This document shows, piece by piece, positions 17,063 through 26,002 of a stretch of DNA of 64,000 bases; positions within the stretch are counted from its first letter, which is position 1; each line of letters starts with the position of its first letter. The position numbers were made by a program, and so were the translations under genes. Below the pieces are notes generated by a model. The model searched no databases, was not told the origin of the DNA, and saw only the letters and a list, made by a program, of their open reading frames with translations. Origin of the DNA: Hyphococcus lacteus (GTDB taxonomy: Bacteria > Pseudomonadota > Alphaproteobacteria > Caulobacterales > Parvularculaceae); the NCBI RefSeq assembly GCF_041058985.1, contig NZ_JBEHZE010000001.1:930001-994000 (forward strand), in the 5' to 3' direction.

Positions 17063-18091
17063 ATGAATCCTATTCCAATACATTTCGGGATTGACCTTGA
17101 GCCCGATACACCGCTTCCAGAAATTGGTAATGCGCCGTTTGACAGCATCGGGGCTGCATTTCGAGATATGTTTGCGCGCCGTGCCGAAATTGCGACGTGT
17201 ACCGGCGCGCCTGTCCATTATGGCTGGTATGTCCGTATGGATAGCCATATTGAAAAACTCTATGGCGACCGTGCCGCGATCGCAGATCGATATAAGCGCG
17301 AGTTGGCCCAAGCCGCAGAGGCGGGTGACGAAATCGGCCTGCATATCCACGTTATGGAAAAACCGGATGGGGGCGTCTGGCGTGCGAATTATGCAGATGA
17401 GGCGCGGACAGAAGACGAAATAGAAAAATCAGCCGAGTGCTTTACAGAATTTTTTGGTTACAAACCCCGATCAGCCCGTATGGGCGATATGTGGGCACGC
17501 CAAAACTGTGTCGCGAAATTTGATGAACTAGGCATCCGTTACGATCTTTCGCTCGAATGTGGTTTGCGCGCGCAAGGGTTTGGTCGGCTTTATCCGGGCA
17601 CAAACAGCAAGGGTGTACGGAAGTCACTGTTAACGATGCCGGTTACACCGTATCGACCTGCGCGGGCGGAATTCAGGAAAGCGGCTGAAAAAGCCGATGC
17701 CTATAATCTCTGGATGATCCCGCTATCTTCGGCGAAACGGCAGGATATCTTTAATCCCGGCTATTGGATAATGTCGGCGGGAAGCGCCATTACATCTGGT
17801 TTTCAACGCAACCAAGCGCGCATGGTTTTACGGCCGCAAACACAATACCAACCGGGTGAGATTCATACAGCACTAAGTTCTTTGTTTGCCGAGCTTGATA
17901 ACCCATGCGCATGTCTGGTGATCCGGAACTTTGGTGTGCCGGATCGCGTTCATCATTTTATTGATGTGTTGTGCGCAATGGCAAAAGAGCGAGCGTTGCA
18001 ATTTGTCGGGCCAGAAGATTATGTCCGGATGACAATGGGGCAAGTCCATAACGCCCCTGCCCCATCTGAATTACAATCAGTCGCGCAATAG
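17063..18091 (+). CDS. Polysaccharide deacetylase-like protein
   Basis: A 342-residue protein with the layout of a NodB-like (beta/alpha) barrel: an early Asp-rich strand (HFGIDLEPD, about 7-15), then a GDEIGLHIHVME block near 93-104 carrying two His that could bind metal, and PRSARMGDMWA near 135-145. This resembles polysaccharide deacetylase-superfamily proteins, but the canonical TFDD and HSxxH motifs are altered, so the substrate and even the activity are open. There is no signal peptide, so it is cytoplasmic. It is probably co-transcribed with the cupin gene upstream. It overlaps the 3' end of dapD by 15 bases. Confidence 0.7.
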   Translation: MNPIPIHFGIDLEPDTPLPEIGNAPFDSIGAAFRDMFARRAEIATCTGAPVHYGWYVRMDSHIEKLYGDRAAIADRYKRELAQAAEAGDEIGLHIHVMEKPDGGVWRANYADEARTEDEIEKSAECFTEFFGYKPRSARMGDMWARQNCVAKFDELGIRYDLSLECGLRAQGFGRLYPGTNSKGVRKSLLTMPVTPYRPARAEFRKAAEKADAYNLWMIPLSSAKRQDIFNPGYWIMSAGSAITSGFQRNQARMVLRPQTQYQPGEIHTALSSLFAELDNPCACLVIRNFGVPDRVHHFIDVLCAMAKERALQFVGPEDYVRMTMGQVHNAPAPSELQSVAQ

Positions 18092-18901
18092 ATCGTTTAC
18101 GGATGTTTTTGCTCGCGTTCCTTCATCAACCTGCTTGACGATGACGGCGCAATAAAGATTTGGCCCGCCCTTGTCTGAGGGCAGCGTTCCCGGAACCACA
18201 ACAGAAAATGGCGGTACTTCACCGAACGTGATTTCTCCGGTCGTGCGGTTCACGATCTTTGTCGAAGCTGTAATGAATACGCCCATGGCCAAAACGGACC
18301 CTTCGCGGACGATGACGCCTTCGACAACTTCCGAGCGCGCGCCAATAAAACAATTATCTTCGATGATTGTTGGGTTCGCTTGCAATGGCTCTAATACACC
18401 GCCAATGCCAGTTCCGGCGGAGATGTGGCAGTTCTTGCCGACCTGTGCGCAAGAACCAACTGAGGCCCAAGTGTCGATCATGGTGCCCTCGCCCACATAG
18501 GCGCCGATATTTACATAAGACGGCATTAGAACCGCACCGGGCGCGATATATGCACCACGCCGAACAGTCGCGGGCGGAACGGCGCGAAAGCCCGCTTCGC
18601 GGAACTCTTTTTCGGTCCAGCCGGTGAATTTGGTTTCGACTTTATCCCACCACGGACCATTCTGGCCCTCGATCAATCGGTTATCGTTGAGGCGGAAAGA
18701 AAGCAGGACGGCTTTTTTGAGCCATTGATTGACTGTCCAGTTTTGTCCGTCGGGTTCGGCCACGCGGGCCGCGCCACAATCGAGTAACGCCAATGCTGCA
18801 GTCACTGAATCGCGAATTTCGCCATTGGTCGAGGTCGAAACTTCAGCCCGATTTTCCCAAGCGGAATTAATGATGGATTCGAGTGCGGCGTGATTGGTCA
18901 T
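18077..18901 (-). CDS. dapD: Tetrahydrodipicolinate N-succinyltransferase
   Basis: A 274-residue left-handed beta-helix acyltransferase that transfers succinyl from CoA to tetrahydrodipicolinate, the step that commits flux to the DapE route. The N-terminal helical domain (FRLNDNRLIEG near 69-79) precedes hexapeptide repeats from about 105 to 240 (IAPGAVLMPSYVNIGAYVGEG and so on). ATG 18901 follows AAAGAGAAAC. It lies 17 bases after the HAD gene on the same strand, so HAD, dapD and possibly dapE may share a transcript across the opposing cupin pair. Confidence 0.97.
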   Translation of the reverse strand: MTNHAALESIINSAWENRAEVSTSTNGEIRDSVTAALALLDCGAARVAEPDGQNWTVNQWLKKAVLLSFRLNDNRLIEGQNGPWWDKVETKFTGWTEKEFREAGFRAVPPATVRRGAYIAPGAVLMPSYVNIGAYVGEGTMIDTWASVGSCAQVGKNCHISAGTGIGGVLEPLQANPTIIEDNCFIGARSEVVEGVIVREGSVLAMGVFITASTKIVNRTTGEITFGEVPPFSVVVPGTLPSDKGGPNLYCAVIVKQVDEGTRAKTSVNDLLRD

Positions 18902-18918
18902 TGTTTCTCTTTAATTAT

Positions 18919-19644
18919 CTAAGGTGCGAAACCGTACTGGCTCGCTTTTAAAAAACTGGTTAGGTCGTCGGTGACATAGTGGATATGCGGTGCACTTTCG
19001 CCCGGTTTCGCCGGTCTTTTTGCGTGCGGCTCGTCATCCAGCCATGCGGCATCTGAATGGACCAAAACGGTTGTCATGCCAAGGGCATGGGGCGCTTCGA
19101 GGTTTTGTATCAAGTCTTCGAACATGGCCGCGCGATGCGGGTCGATATTGTGCTGCGCTAGAAATTGTTCATAGGGTGCGCGTTGCGGTTTAGGGGTATA
19201 GCCCGCTGCTTTGATGTCAAAAATTTCGTCAAACAGGTCGAGAATACCCAAAGCACCGGCGACGTTTTCCGCGTGCTTGACCGAACCATTGGTGTAGATG
19301 AACCTTCGGCCGGGCAGCGTGCTTAATGCCTCGGCCAGCGCCGGGCTGTTCCCGATGGATGAAAGATCAATGTCGTGAACAAATTCCATGAACTCATCGG
19401 GACAGACTGCATGTTCTTTCATTAGGCCGCTCATCGTGGTGCCGAAAGCCACGTAATAGTCTTTCTGCAAACGCCGCGCTTCGGTGAAATCCATTGTTAG
19501 TCTTTCTTGGATGAAAGACGTCATGCGCTCATCAATTTGCGCAAAGAGTTGGCACTCAGCGGCATAGAGCGTGTTGTCGAGGTCAAATACCCAATTCTCG
19601 ATATGCGAAAGGGTTCGGCGGGTGTCGATTGTCTGGTGGGGCAC
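18919..19644 (-). CDS. Pyrimidine 5'-nucleotidase-like HAD phosphatase
   Basis: A 241-residue HAD-superfamily protein. Motif I is FDLDNTLYAA at about residues 20-29, motif II YTNGS near 117-121, a Lys near 150 (KPQRAPYE) and motif III in MFEDLIQN near 174-181. The family (SDT1/PHM8-like) removes phosphate from UMP, CMP or similar substrates. The start is GTG 19644. It is placed directly upstream of dapD, a coupling I recall in many alphaproteobacteria with no known metabolic reason. Confidence 0.88.
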   Translation of the reverse strand: MPHQTIDTRRTLSHIENWVFDLDNTLYAAECQLFAQIDERMTSFIQERLTMDFTEARRLQKDYYVAFGTTMSGLMKEHAVCPDEFMEFVHDIDLSSIGNSPALAEALSTLPGRRFIYTNGSVKHAENVAGALGILDLFDEIFDIKAAGYTPKPQRAPYEQFLAQHNIDPHRAAMFEDLIQNLEAPHALGMTTVLVHSDAAWLDDEPHAKRPAKPGESAPHIHYVTDDLTSFLKASQYGFAP

Positions 19645-19655
19645 AGTTACTCAAT

Positions 19656-20678
19656 CTACGGGTTTGGAGCCGCTGGGGCTGGCTCTGCAAACATTTCAGG
19701 TAAGAAATCAAAAGTCGCGGATTCAACACCGCCGATTTCAAAACGGCGGAACTTTGCTTCGTCCAGTTCCTGATCTCCACAGCTAAGATCAGTTTCTGAT
19801 GTGAACATGATGGTGTTGACGCAGAATGATTTGTTGCCGCCGGTTAACGTTCGTTCGGCTGTCGGGTCTTCAATCAGGCCATAAACATAATAATGATCTT
19901 TATCGAGCGCGCCTTTGAGAATTTTTGAACAATCGCCGGGCTCTAATTTCCACCACCCCTTGGCGCGATAATCCGCATCGTCCAGCGGTTCTGCAATGGC
20001 GCTCCAAACCGGATTGTTGGTTTTATTGCAGTAGAAAAATCCAAGCTTCGCTTCGCGGGCATTGGCCTCTTCGATCAGGGCGTCGATGATATCATCATCA
20101 ATGGTATATCCGTCACTAAGACCCTTTTTACGCCGGAAGTTTGCTAACGCGCGTTGCGTTTCGCGGCCCATTGCGCCGTCGATATTGCCGGCATCATCAC
20201 CAATATCAGTGAGCAGCCTTTGCACACCCGCAACTTCGGCGGAATAAACCGTATAGGTACTGGCCTCTGTAAAGTCGGTTTGCCAGGCACCGCCCGCCGC
20301 CTCGGTCACCTCGACATTGAAAAATTTGCGTTGCCGGAGTGGGTCGTCACGGCAGACGTCTTGATTGCGAAGATTAAAAAATCCGGTGTTCTCGACGCAA
20401 AGCGCTGTATCGCCGGACCATGTTCTGAGTGGCCCCTTGTGACCGGGAATGGCTTCGGCATAAACGAAATACCGGCCCGGTTTGGCTTGTTCTGTGAGTA
20501 CGACCTTGCATTGACCGGGGCGCAGGCGCCACCACCCCCTTGTGGCTAGCCGGTCGCCATCCACATAGCCAATGCTGGCGGAGAGCGCATAGCTCGATTT
20601 ATTGCAAAAACTGTATTTGGCGGATGCTCCGCCCGCGCTTACAACAAAAACCAAGAGTGAGAGAAAAATGATACGCAT
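19656..20678 (-). CDS. Secreted protein with two DUF1036 domains around a peptidoglycan-binding-like repeat
   Basis: A 340-residue exported protein with a signal peptide at residues 1-20 ending ASA. Two DUF1036 copies sit at about 21-125 (FCNKSSYALSASIGY, GWWRLRPGQC) and 212-318 (FCNKTNNPVWSAI, GWWKLEPGDC), each with conserved FCN, GWW and paired cysteines. Between them (about 148-200) VQRLLTDIG.DAGNIDGAMG and TQRALANFRRKKGL look like a PG_binding_1 repeat. DUF1036 has no established function. It is only 11 bases from the HAD gene, so probably in that operon, and divergent from priA. Confidence 0.85.
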   Translation of the reverse strand: MRIIFLSLLVFVVSAGGASAKYSFCNKSSYALSASIGYVDGDRLATRGWWRLRPGQCKVVLTEQAKPGRYFVYAEAIPGHKGPLRTWSGDTALCVENTGFFNLRNQDVCRDDPLRQRKFFNVEVTEAAGGAWQTDFTEASTYTVYSAEVAGVQRLLTDIGDDAGNIDGAMGRETQRALANFRRKKGLSDGYTIDDDIIDALIEEANAREAKLGFFYCNKTNNPVWSAIAEPLDDADYRAKGWWKLEPGDCSKILKGALDKDHYYVYGLIEDPTAERTLTGGNKSFCVNTIMFTSETDLSCGDQELDEAKFRRFEIGGVESATFDFLPEMFAEPAPAAPNP

Positions 20679-20755
20679 TGCGCTTTGCCCACGGGTTACC
20701 GGTTGGTCGTGATCGTAATTCAGCCGAAACTGACCTTGGGATCAAGCGTACGTCG

Positions 20756-23008
20756 ATGAATAAGATGCAACAGCTCCTTTATAGTGACGATACGCCCGAC
20801 GCGCTGGCGACAAAAACTGCGGATGACACGGGTCACCGCGTGAGCGTACTTTTTCCGTTACCGTTGCCAAAAGCCTATGATTATCTTTGTGATAGCGCTG
20901 ACAAGCCGCCAATCGGTAGTTTTGTGGCTGCGCCTTTCGGCCCGCGAGAGGTGGTCGGCGTGGTCTGGCCTTCTGACGACGGTGAGCGCGCAAAAAAGAA
21001 ATCCAAAGTCCAAAAATTGAAATCCATCAATCAGGTTTATGACGCGCAACCCCTTGCGGCTGACCTTGTGGATTTCATTGATTGGGCCGCTGAATATACG
21101 ATGTATCCAAAGGGTGCGATGTTGCGCATGGTGATGCGCGTCAAGGACGCGTTTGAGGGCCCTCGGATGCAAACGGCCTTTGCCGCAACCGGTGAAAAGC
21201 CTGCTCGGATGACGCCGCAACGCGAAGCCGTTCTGGCGGCGGCATCGACGGCGCCACAATCTGCCGGACAGTTAGCGAGCGCCGCCGGAGTCAGTGAGGC
21301 GGTGGTGCGCGGCTTGGTTGGCGCAGGTGGGCTTTTAAAAGTCGATGTCGATCCCGACCCGCCATTCATAGCGCCAGATTTATTGCGCGCCGGGCCGATG
21401 CTTTCCGGCGATCAGCAATATGCCGCCGATTTTGTCGCAACAATTATCGAGCGAGACGAACATAAAGGCATCTTGATCGATGGCGTTACCGGGTCGGGAA
21501 AAACGGAAGTTTATTTCGCAGCGGTCGCCGCTGCGTTGTCAAAAGACCCAGACGCACAGGCATTGATTCTACTGCCGGAAATTGCGTTGACCCTGCCATT
21601 TCTTGAGCGGGTCGAAGAGCGTTTTGGCGCGGCCCCTGCGCCGTGGCACTCTGAACTTACGGGCGCACAGCGCCGCCGGACGTGGCGCCGAGTGGCCGAA
21701 GGCCAAGCAAGATTGGTGGTTGGCGCGCGGTCGGCATTGTTTCTGCCATTCCCCAAACTAAAGCTGATCGTCGTCGATGAAGAACATGACGGTGCGTATA
21801 AACAAGAAGAGGGCGTGATCTATCATGCGCGTGACCTTGCGGTGGCGCGTGGCGCACGCGCTGGATTTCCGGTGTTGCTCGCATCAGCCACGCCGTCGTT
21901 AGAAACGGTCGTAAATGTCGATGAGGGCCGTTACGAAGCGGTGGGCCTAAGCGGTCGGTTTAATGATGCGCAGATGCCGGACATATCCTTGATTGATATG
22001 CGCGACGACACGCCGGATGCGGGAAAATGGCTGTCGCCGAAGCTTGTGGAAGAGGTCGATAAAAACCTATCCGTAAACGAACAAACTTTATTGTTTCTTA
22101 ATCGGCGCGGTTATGCGCCGCTAACACTTTGCCGCCGGTGTGGCCATAAAATGACGGCACCGGGCTCTGATACGATGTTGGTTGAGCACCGTTTTGAAAA
22201 TAGGCTTGTGTGTCATCACACTGGGTTTTCAATGCCTAAGCCATCTGTATGCCCCGTATGTAAGGCTGTCGATTCGCTTACCGCCTGTGGGCCGGGGGTT
22301 GAACGCGTCGCCGAAGAAGCAAAGGAGCGCTGGCCCAATGCGCGGATCGAGGTTTTGTCGTCCGATACTGCGCCTGGCCCACAAACTATGCGGGCGGTTC
22401 TGGATGCGATGAAGGCAGGCGAGATAGATATTCTCATCGCAACGCAAGTCGCGGCAAAAGGTCACCATTTTCCGAATTTGACCTTGGTTGGTGTGGTCGA
22501 TGCTGATCTCGGGCTGGCCGGCGGTGATTTGCGCGCGGCCGAGCGAACCTATCAACTGTTGTCTCAGGTCACCGGTCGTGCGGGCCGGGCGGAAAAACCC
22601 GGTCGTGCAATGATACAGACCTATCAGGCCGATGCGTCCGTTTTAAAGGCGCTTGCGTCGGGCGATCGCGATGCCTTTCTGGCGGCAGAGGCAATGGGCC
22701 GGCAGGAACTCGGTTTCCCGCCCTATGGGCGTCTGGCGGCGGTAATGCTGCGCTCCCCGGATGAGGCCGCGCTAGACCGTGCGGCGAATGCCATGCGCGC
22801 CGCAGCGCCTTTGGCCGATGGCGTCGAGATTCTGGGGCCAGCCCGAGCGCCGATTTACCGATTGCGCGGGATCGCGCGAATGCGCCTTTTGGTGAAAACC
22901 CGTCGAAACGTGAATCTTCAGGCCTATTTGATCGATTGGTTGAAACGGACAAAACCCCAAAGCGGCGTCCGAATTACCCTCGATATCAACCCCTATTCGT
23001 TTATGTGA
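20756..23008 (+). CDS. priA: Primosomal protein N' (replication restart helicase)
   Basis: A 750-residue superfamily 2 helicase that reloads DnaB at stalled forks. The 3'-DNA-binding domain starts near SVLFPLPLPKAYDYL, Walker A GVTGSGKTEVY lies near 241-251 and DEEHD near 340. The zinc region near 458-505 keeps CRRC and CPVC, but the second pair is APGS where CxxC is usual and the third is CHHT, so three of eight ligands are gone. The C-terminus INPYSFM is typical. The start at ATG 20756 is moderately certain; in-frame sequence extends to 20678 at the start of the opposing gene. Confidence 0.94.
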   Translation: MNKMQQLLYSDDTPDALATKTADDTGHRVSVLFPLPLPKAYDYLCDSADKPPIGSFVAAPFGPREVVGVVWPSDDGERAKKKSKVQKLKSINQVYDAQPLAADLVDFIDWAAEYTMYPKGAMLRMVMRVKDAFEGPRMQTAFAATGEKPARMTPQREAVLAAASTAPQSAGQLASAAGVSEAVVRGLVGAGGLLKVDVDPDPPFIAPDLLRAGPMLSGDQQYAADFVATIIERDEHKGILIDGVTGSGKTEVYFAAVAAALSKDPDAQALILLPEIALTLPFLERVEERFGAAPAPWHSELTGAQRRRTWRRVAEGQARLVVGARSALFLPFPKLKLIVVDEEHDGAYKQEEGVIYHARDLAVARGARAGFPVLLASATPSLETVVNVDEGRYEAVGLSGRFNDAQMPDISLIDMRDDTPDAGKWLSPKLVEEVDKNLSVNEQTLLFLNRRGYAPLTLCRRCGHKMTAPGSDTMLVEHRFENRLVCHHTGFSMPKPSVCPVCKAVDSLTACGPGVERVAEEAKERWPNARIEVLSSDTAPGPQTMRAVLDAMKAGEIDILIATQVAAKGHHFPNLTLVGVVDADLGLAGGDLRAAERTYQLLSQVTGRAGRAEKPGRAMIQTYQADASVLKALASGDRDAFLAAEAMGRQELGFPPYGRLAAVMLRSPDEAALDRAANAMRAAAPLADGVEILGPARAPIYRLRGIARMRLLVKTRRNVNLQAYLIDWLKRTKPQSGVRITLDINPYSFM

Positions 23009-23088
23009 CCGATTTTTCGTTGTTCGTAACCGTCGGTTAACCCATTAACCCTCTAAATTACCTCAAGATTTGAGGGGGCCTATCAGGC

Positions 23089-23646
23089 ATGAAAGTCATA
23101 TCCGCGATTGCGGCATTTTTCACCGTTTTGACATTCGCTGGCGCGAGCCACGCGATTGTGCCTGTGGATGAGGTCCGTGCTGGTGTTTATGCCCAAAGCT
23201 GTTGCGGTTTTGGCTCGTCTAAAGAGCAGGGTGCGGCCATTAACGCTGAGGCGCTGTTTGATTCGCCCCGTTTCTTGTCAGTGGTTGGTTCGCCGCGCCC
23301 CTTGATCGGTGCGACGTTGGCCACGGATTCAGACGCCACAAGCCAAATTTATTCGGGCCTTGAATGGCAAGTTGATGTGTCGCGATGGTTCGTCTCTGCT
23401 GGTGTTGGCGTTGCCGTTCATAATGGTGAGACTGATCGCTACGACCCGGTGGCCGATGCTGCACGTGTTGATCATACGGTTTTTTATGGTTGCCGCGCGC
23501 TCTTCCGGCTTGCGGGTGATGTTGGCTACCGCTTGACTGATAATATCAGCGCGTCTGTGCACTGGAACCACATTTCTAATGCAGGGCTTTGCAATGAGAA
23601 TGAGGGCATGGACCAGCTGGGTCTGCGTCTCGGCTTCCGCCTTTAG
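23089..23646 (+). CDS. PagL-like lipid A deacylase (acyloxyacyl hydrolase)
   Basis: A 185-residue outer-membrane beta-barrel candidate. The signal peptide covers residues 1-22 (ASHA). Alternating hydrophobic strands follow, with the C-terminal catalytic segment VHWNHISNAGLCNEN near 155-170, containing the His-Ser pair of PagL, and a final strand ending LGFRL with terminal aromatic/Leu. PagL removes the 3-O acyl chain of lipid A. Length is normal for the family. It is preceded by an AT-rich gap after priA with several short repeats; a GC hairpin (TGCCC, GGGCA) at 23675-23689 could end the transcript. Confidence 0.85.
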   Translation: MKVISAIAAFFTVLTFAGASHAIVPVDEVRAGVYAQSCCGFGSSKEQGAAINAEALFDSPRFLSVVGSPRPLIGATLATDSDATSQIYSGLEWQVDVSRWFVSAGVGVAVHNGETDRYDPVADAARVDHTVFYGCRALFRLAGDVGYRLTDNISASVHWNHISNAGLCNENEGMDQLGLRLGFRL

Positions 23647-23894
23647 GGCTTATTTGCAGGATTAACTGCAACGTTGCCCGGTCTGGGCACAAAAAATTTT
23701 CCCCAATTTCAACCCTCGCCAATCTGCCTCAGTCAGCAATTGTTGCGTCACGGCGAGGGCCATGCTATCGCCTCGCCCGTTCTCGCAATGAAGGCGTGCG
23801 CATGTTTTCGCGCTGCCTTCTTTTAGTATGTAATTTCATGAGCTTAGGCGCTGCCGAAAAGTGGCGCTGAATTCAGCAGGAGCTAGCAGCGCAC

Positions 23895-24452
23895 GTGTCA
23901 GCCAACCTTGCCCCAATTTCCGGTGTTGCCGGTCGTTATGCGAACGCCTTGTTCGATCTCGCCACTGAGGCGGGCGCGGTTGAGGCCGTGGAAAAAGAAC
24001 TCAACAGTTTGCAGGCAGATATCAACGCCTCTGCTGATCTTGATGCATTCTTGCGCAGTCCGGTTTATGGCGTGGCAGAACAGCTAGATGCAGTGACGGC
24101 GCTTACTGAAAAAGCCGGCTATTCGGCGTTAACGGCGAATTTCCTCAAACTAATTGCCAAAAATGGTCGCTTGCCCGCTTTGACTGATATGATCCGCGCT
24201 TTTGCAGCGCTCTCAGCCAGTGCGCGCGGCGAAGTCAGTGCAGACGCTGTCACGGCTGCGCCCATGAATGACGAACAAATCAAGGCACTACGCCTTGAAA
24301 TTGAACGGATGGTCGGTAAGGCCGTCAATCTAGAAACCCGCGTCGATCCAGAGTTGCTGGGCGGTCTTGTCGTCAAGGTTGGCTCACAAATGGTAGACGC
24401 ATCACTCCGAACCAAACTGAATCGTTTGAAGACCGTTATGAAAGAGGCTTGA
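23895..24452 (+). CDS. atpH: ATP synthase F1 delta subunit
   Basis: A 185-residue delta subunit linking F1 to the peripheral stalk. It has the N-terminal helical bundle (GVAGRYANALFDLATEAGAV) and the conserved C-terminal region near 150-180 (VDPELLGGLVVKVGSQMVDASLRTKL, quoted in part). The start is GTG 23895 with CAGGAG 12-15 bases upstream. It is the first gene of the F1 operon; the 248-base region ahead holds an 8-bp inverted repeat (CCCTCGCC 23713-23720, GGCGAGGG 23752-23759) and presumably the promoter. Confidence 0.96.
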   Translation: MSANLAPISGVAGRYANALFDLATEAGAVEAVEKELNSLQADINASADLDAFLRSPVYGVAEQLDAVTALTEKAGYSALTANFLKLIAKNGRLPALTDMIRAFAALSASARGEVSADAVTAAPMNDEQIKALRLEIERMVGKAVNLETRVDPELLGGLVVKVGSQMVDASLRTKLNRLKTVMKEA

Positions 24453-24457
24453 GGCAT

Positions 24458-25987
24458 ATGGAACTCAATGCGGCGGAAATTTCCTCCATCCTGAAACAGC
24501 AAATCAAAGATTTCGGCAAAGACGCCGAGGTCTCTGAAATCGGCCAAGTGCTATCCGTTGGTGACGGTATCGCCCGTGTCTATGGTCTCGACAATGTCCA
24601 GGCCGGTGAGATGGTTGAGTTTGCCAATGGCGTTAAAGGCATGGCCCTTAACCTCGAAGCTGACAATGTCGGTGTCGTGATCTTCGGTGAAGACCGCGAA
24701 ATCGGTGAAGGCGATGTGGTTAAGCGGACAAAGTCAATTGTGGACGTGCCGGTGGGCAAGGGCCTTTTGGGTCGCGTTGTTGACCCGCTTGGTAATCCAA
24801 TCGATGGCAAAGGCCCGATCGAATCAACTGAGCGCCGCCTCGTTGACGTCAAAGCGCCAGGCATTTTGCCGCGTAAATCTGTGCATGAGCCAATGCAGAC
24901 CGGCATCAAAGCTGTAGATGCGATGATCCCAATCGGTCGTGGCCAGCGCGAATTGGTGATTGGTGACCGTCAGACAGGTAAAACTGCGATCTGTGTTGAT
25001 GCGATCCTCAACCAAAAAGACATCAACGCTTCTGGCGACGAGTCGAAAAAGCTTTACTGCGTGTACGTTGCGATTGGCCAAAAACGTTCGACCGTTGCGC
25101 AGATCGTTAAGACTCTCGAAGACAACGGCGCGATGGAATATTCTGTCGTTATCGCCGCGACGGCGTCTGAGCCTGCGCCGCTTCAGTTCCTTGCGCCATT
25201 TGCCGGTTGTGCGATGGCTGAGTATTTCCGTGACAACGGTATGCACTCGCTGATCATTTATGATGATTTGTCGAAACAGGCTGTTGCGTATCGTCAGATG
25301 TCATTGCTGCTTCGTCGTCCACCTGGCCGCGAAGCTTACCCTGGTGATGTGTTCTATCTTCACTCGCGCCTTCTCGAACGTGCTGCGAAATTGAACGAAG
25401 ATCACGGTTCAGGTTCGATGACCGCGTTGCCAATTATTGAAACTCAGGCAAATGACGTGTCGGCCTATATTCCGACAAACGTTATTTCGATCACCGACGG
25501 TCAGATCTTCCTTGAAACTGATTTGTTCTATCAGGGCATTCGTCCTGCGGTGAATGTGGGTCTTTCGGTTTCGCGGGTTGGCTCAGCAGCGCAGATCAAA
25601 GCCATGAAACAGGTCGCCGGTAAGATTAAAGGTGAGCTTGCTCAGTATCGTGAGCTTGCTGCGTTTGCGCAGTTTGGTTCTGATCTCGACGCAACGACGC
25701 AGCGAATTCTTGCTCGTGGCGATCGATTGACCGAGTTGATGAAGCAAGGCCAGTTCTCGCCGCTACAGGTCGAAGAGCAGGTCGCAGTGATTTTTGCGGG
25801 TACGCAAGGCTATCTCGATAAGATCAAAACCAGTCAGGTTGGTCATTTTGAGCGTGAATTCCTTCGCAAGCTTCATGGCGATCACGCCGACATTCTCAAG
25901 ACAATCCGTGAAAGCGGTAAGCTTGATGATGAGACCCAAACGAAACTCAAAGACGTGCTCGATACGTTTTCAAAGAACTTTGCATAA
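24458..25987 (+). CDS. atpA: ATP synthase F1 alpha subunit
   Basis: A 509-residue non-catalytic alpha subunit. It begins MELNAAEISSILK, has the nucleotide-binding P-loop GDRQTGKTA near 169-177, and contains the family signature PAVNVGLSVSRVGSAAQ near residues 363-379. ATG 24458 has GAGG close upstream; a TTG at 24449 would overlap the atpH stop. It lies 5 bases after atpH, with atpG 15 bases on. Length is standard. Confidence 0.98.
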   Translation: MELNAAEISSILKQQIKDFGKDAEVSEIGQVLSVGDGIARVYGLDNVQAGEMVEFANGVKGMALNLEADNVGVVIFGEDREIGEGDVVKRTKSIVDVPVGKGLLGRVVDPLGNPIDGKGPIESTERRLVDVKAPGILPRKSVHEPMQTGIKAVDAMIPIGRGQRELVIGDRQTGKTAICVDAILNQKDINASGDESKKLYCVYVAIGQKRSTVAQIVKTLEDNGAMEYSVVIAATASEPAPLQFLAPFAGCAMAEYFRDNGMHSLIIYDDLSKQAVAYRQMSLLLRRPPGREAYPGDVFYLHSRLLERAAKLNEDHGSGSMTALPIIETQANDVSAYIPTNVISITDGQIFLETDLFYQGIRPAVNVGLSVSRVGSAAQIKAMKQVAGKIKGELAQYRELAAFAQFGSDLDATTQRILARGDRLTELMKQGQFSPLQVEEQVAVIFAGTQGYLDKIKTSQVGHFEREFLRKLHGDHADILKTIRESGKLDDETQTKLKDVLDTFSKNFA

Positions 25988-26002
25988 GGACGCGGTGCCT
26001 CC

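Noticed and set aside
23713..23759. Terminator or riboswitch ahead of atpH
   Set aside because: The CCCTCGCC/GGCGAGGG repeat has a 31-base loop and no T run; it is noted with atpH only as an inverted repeat.
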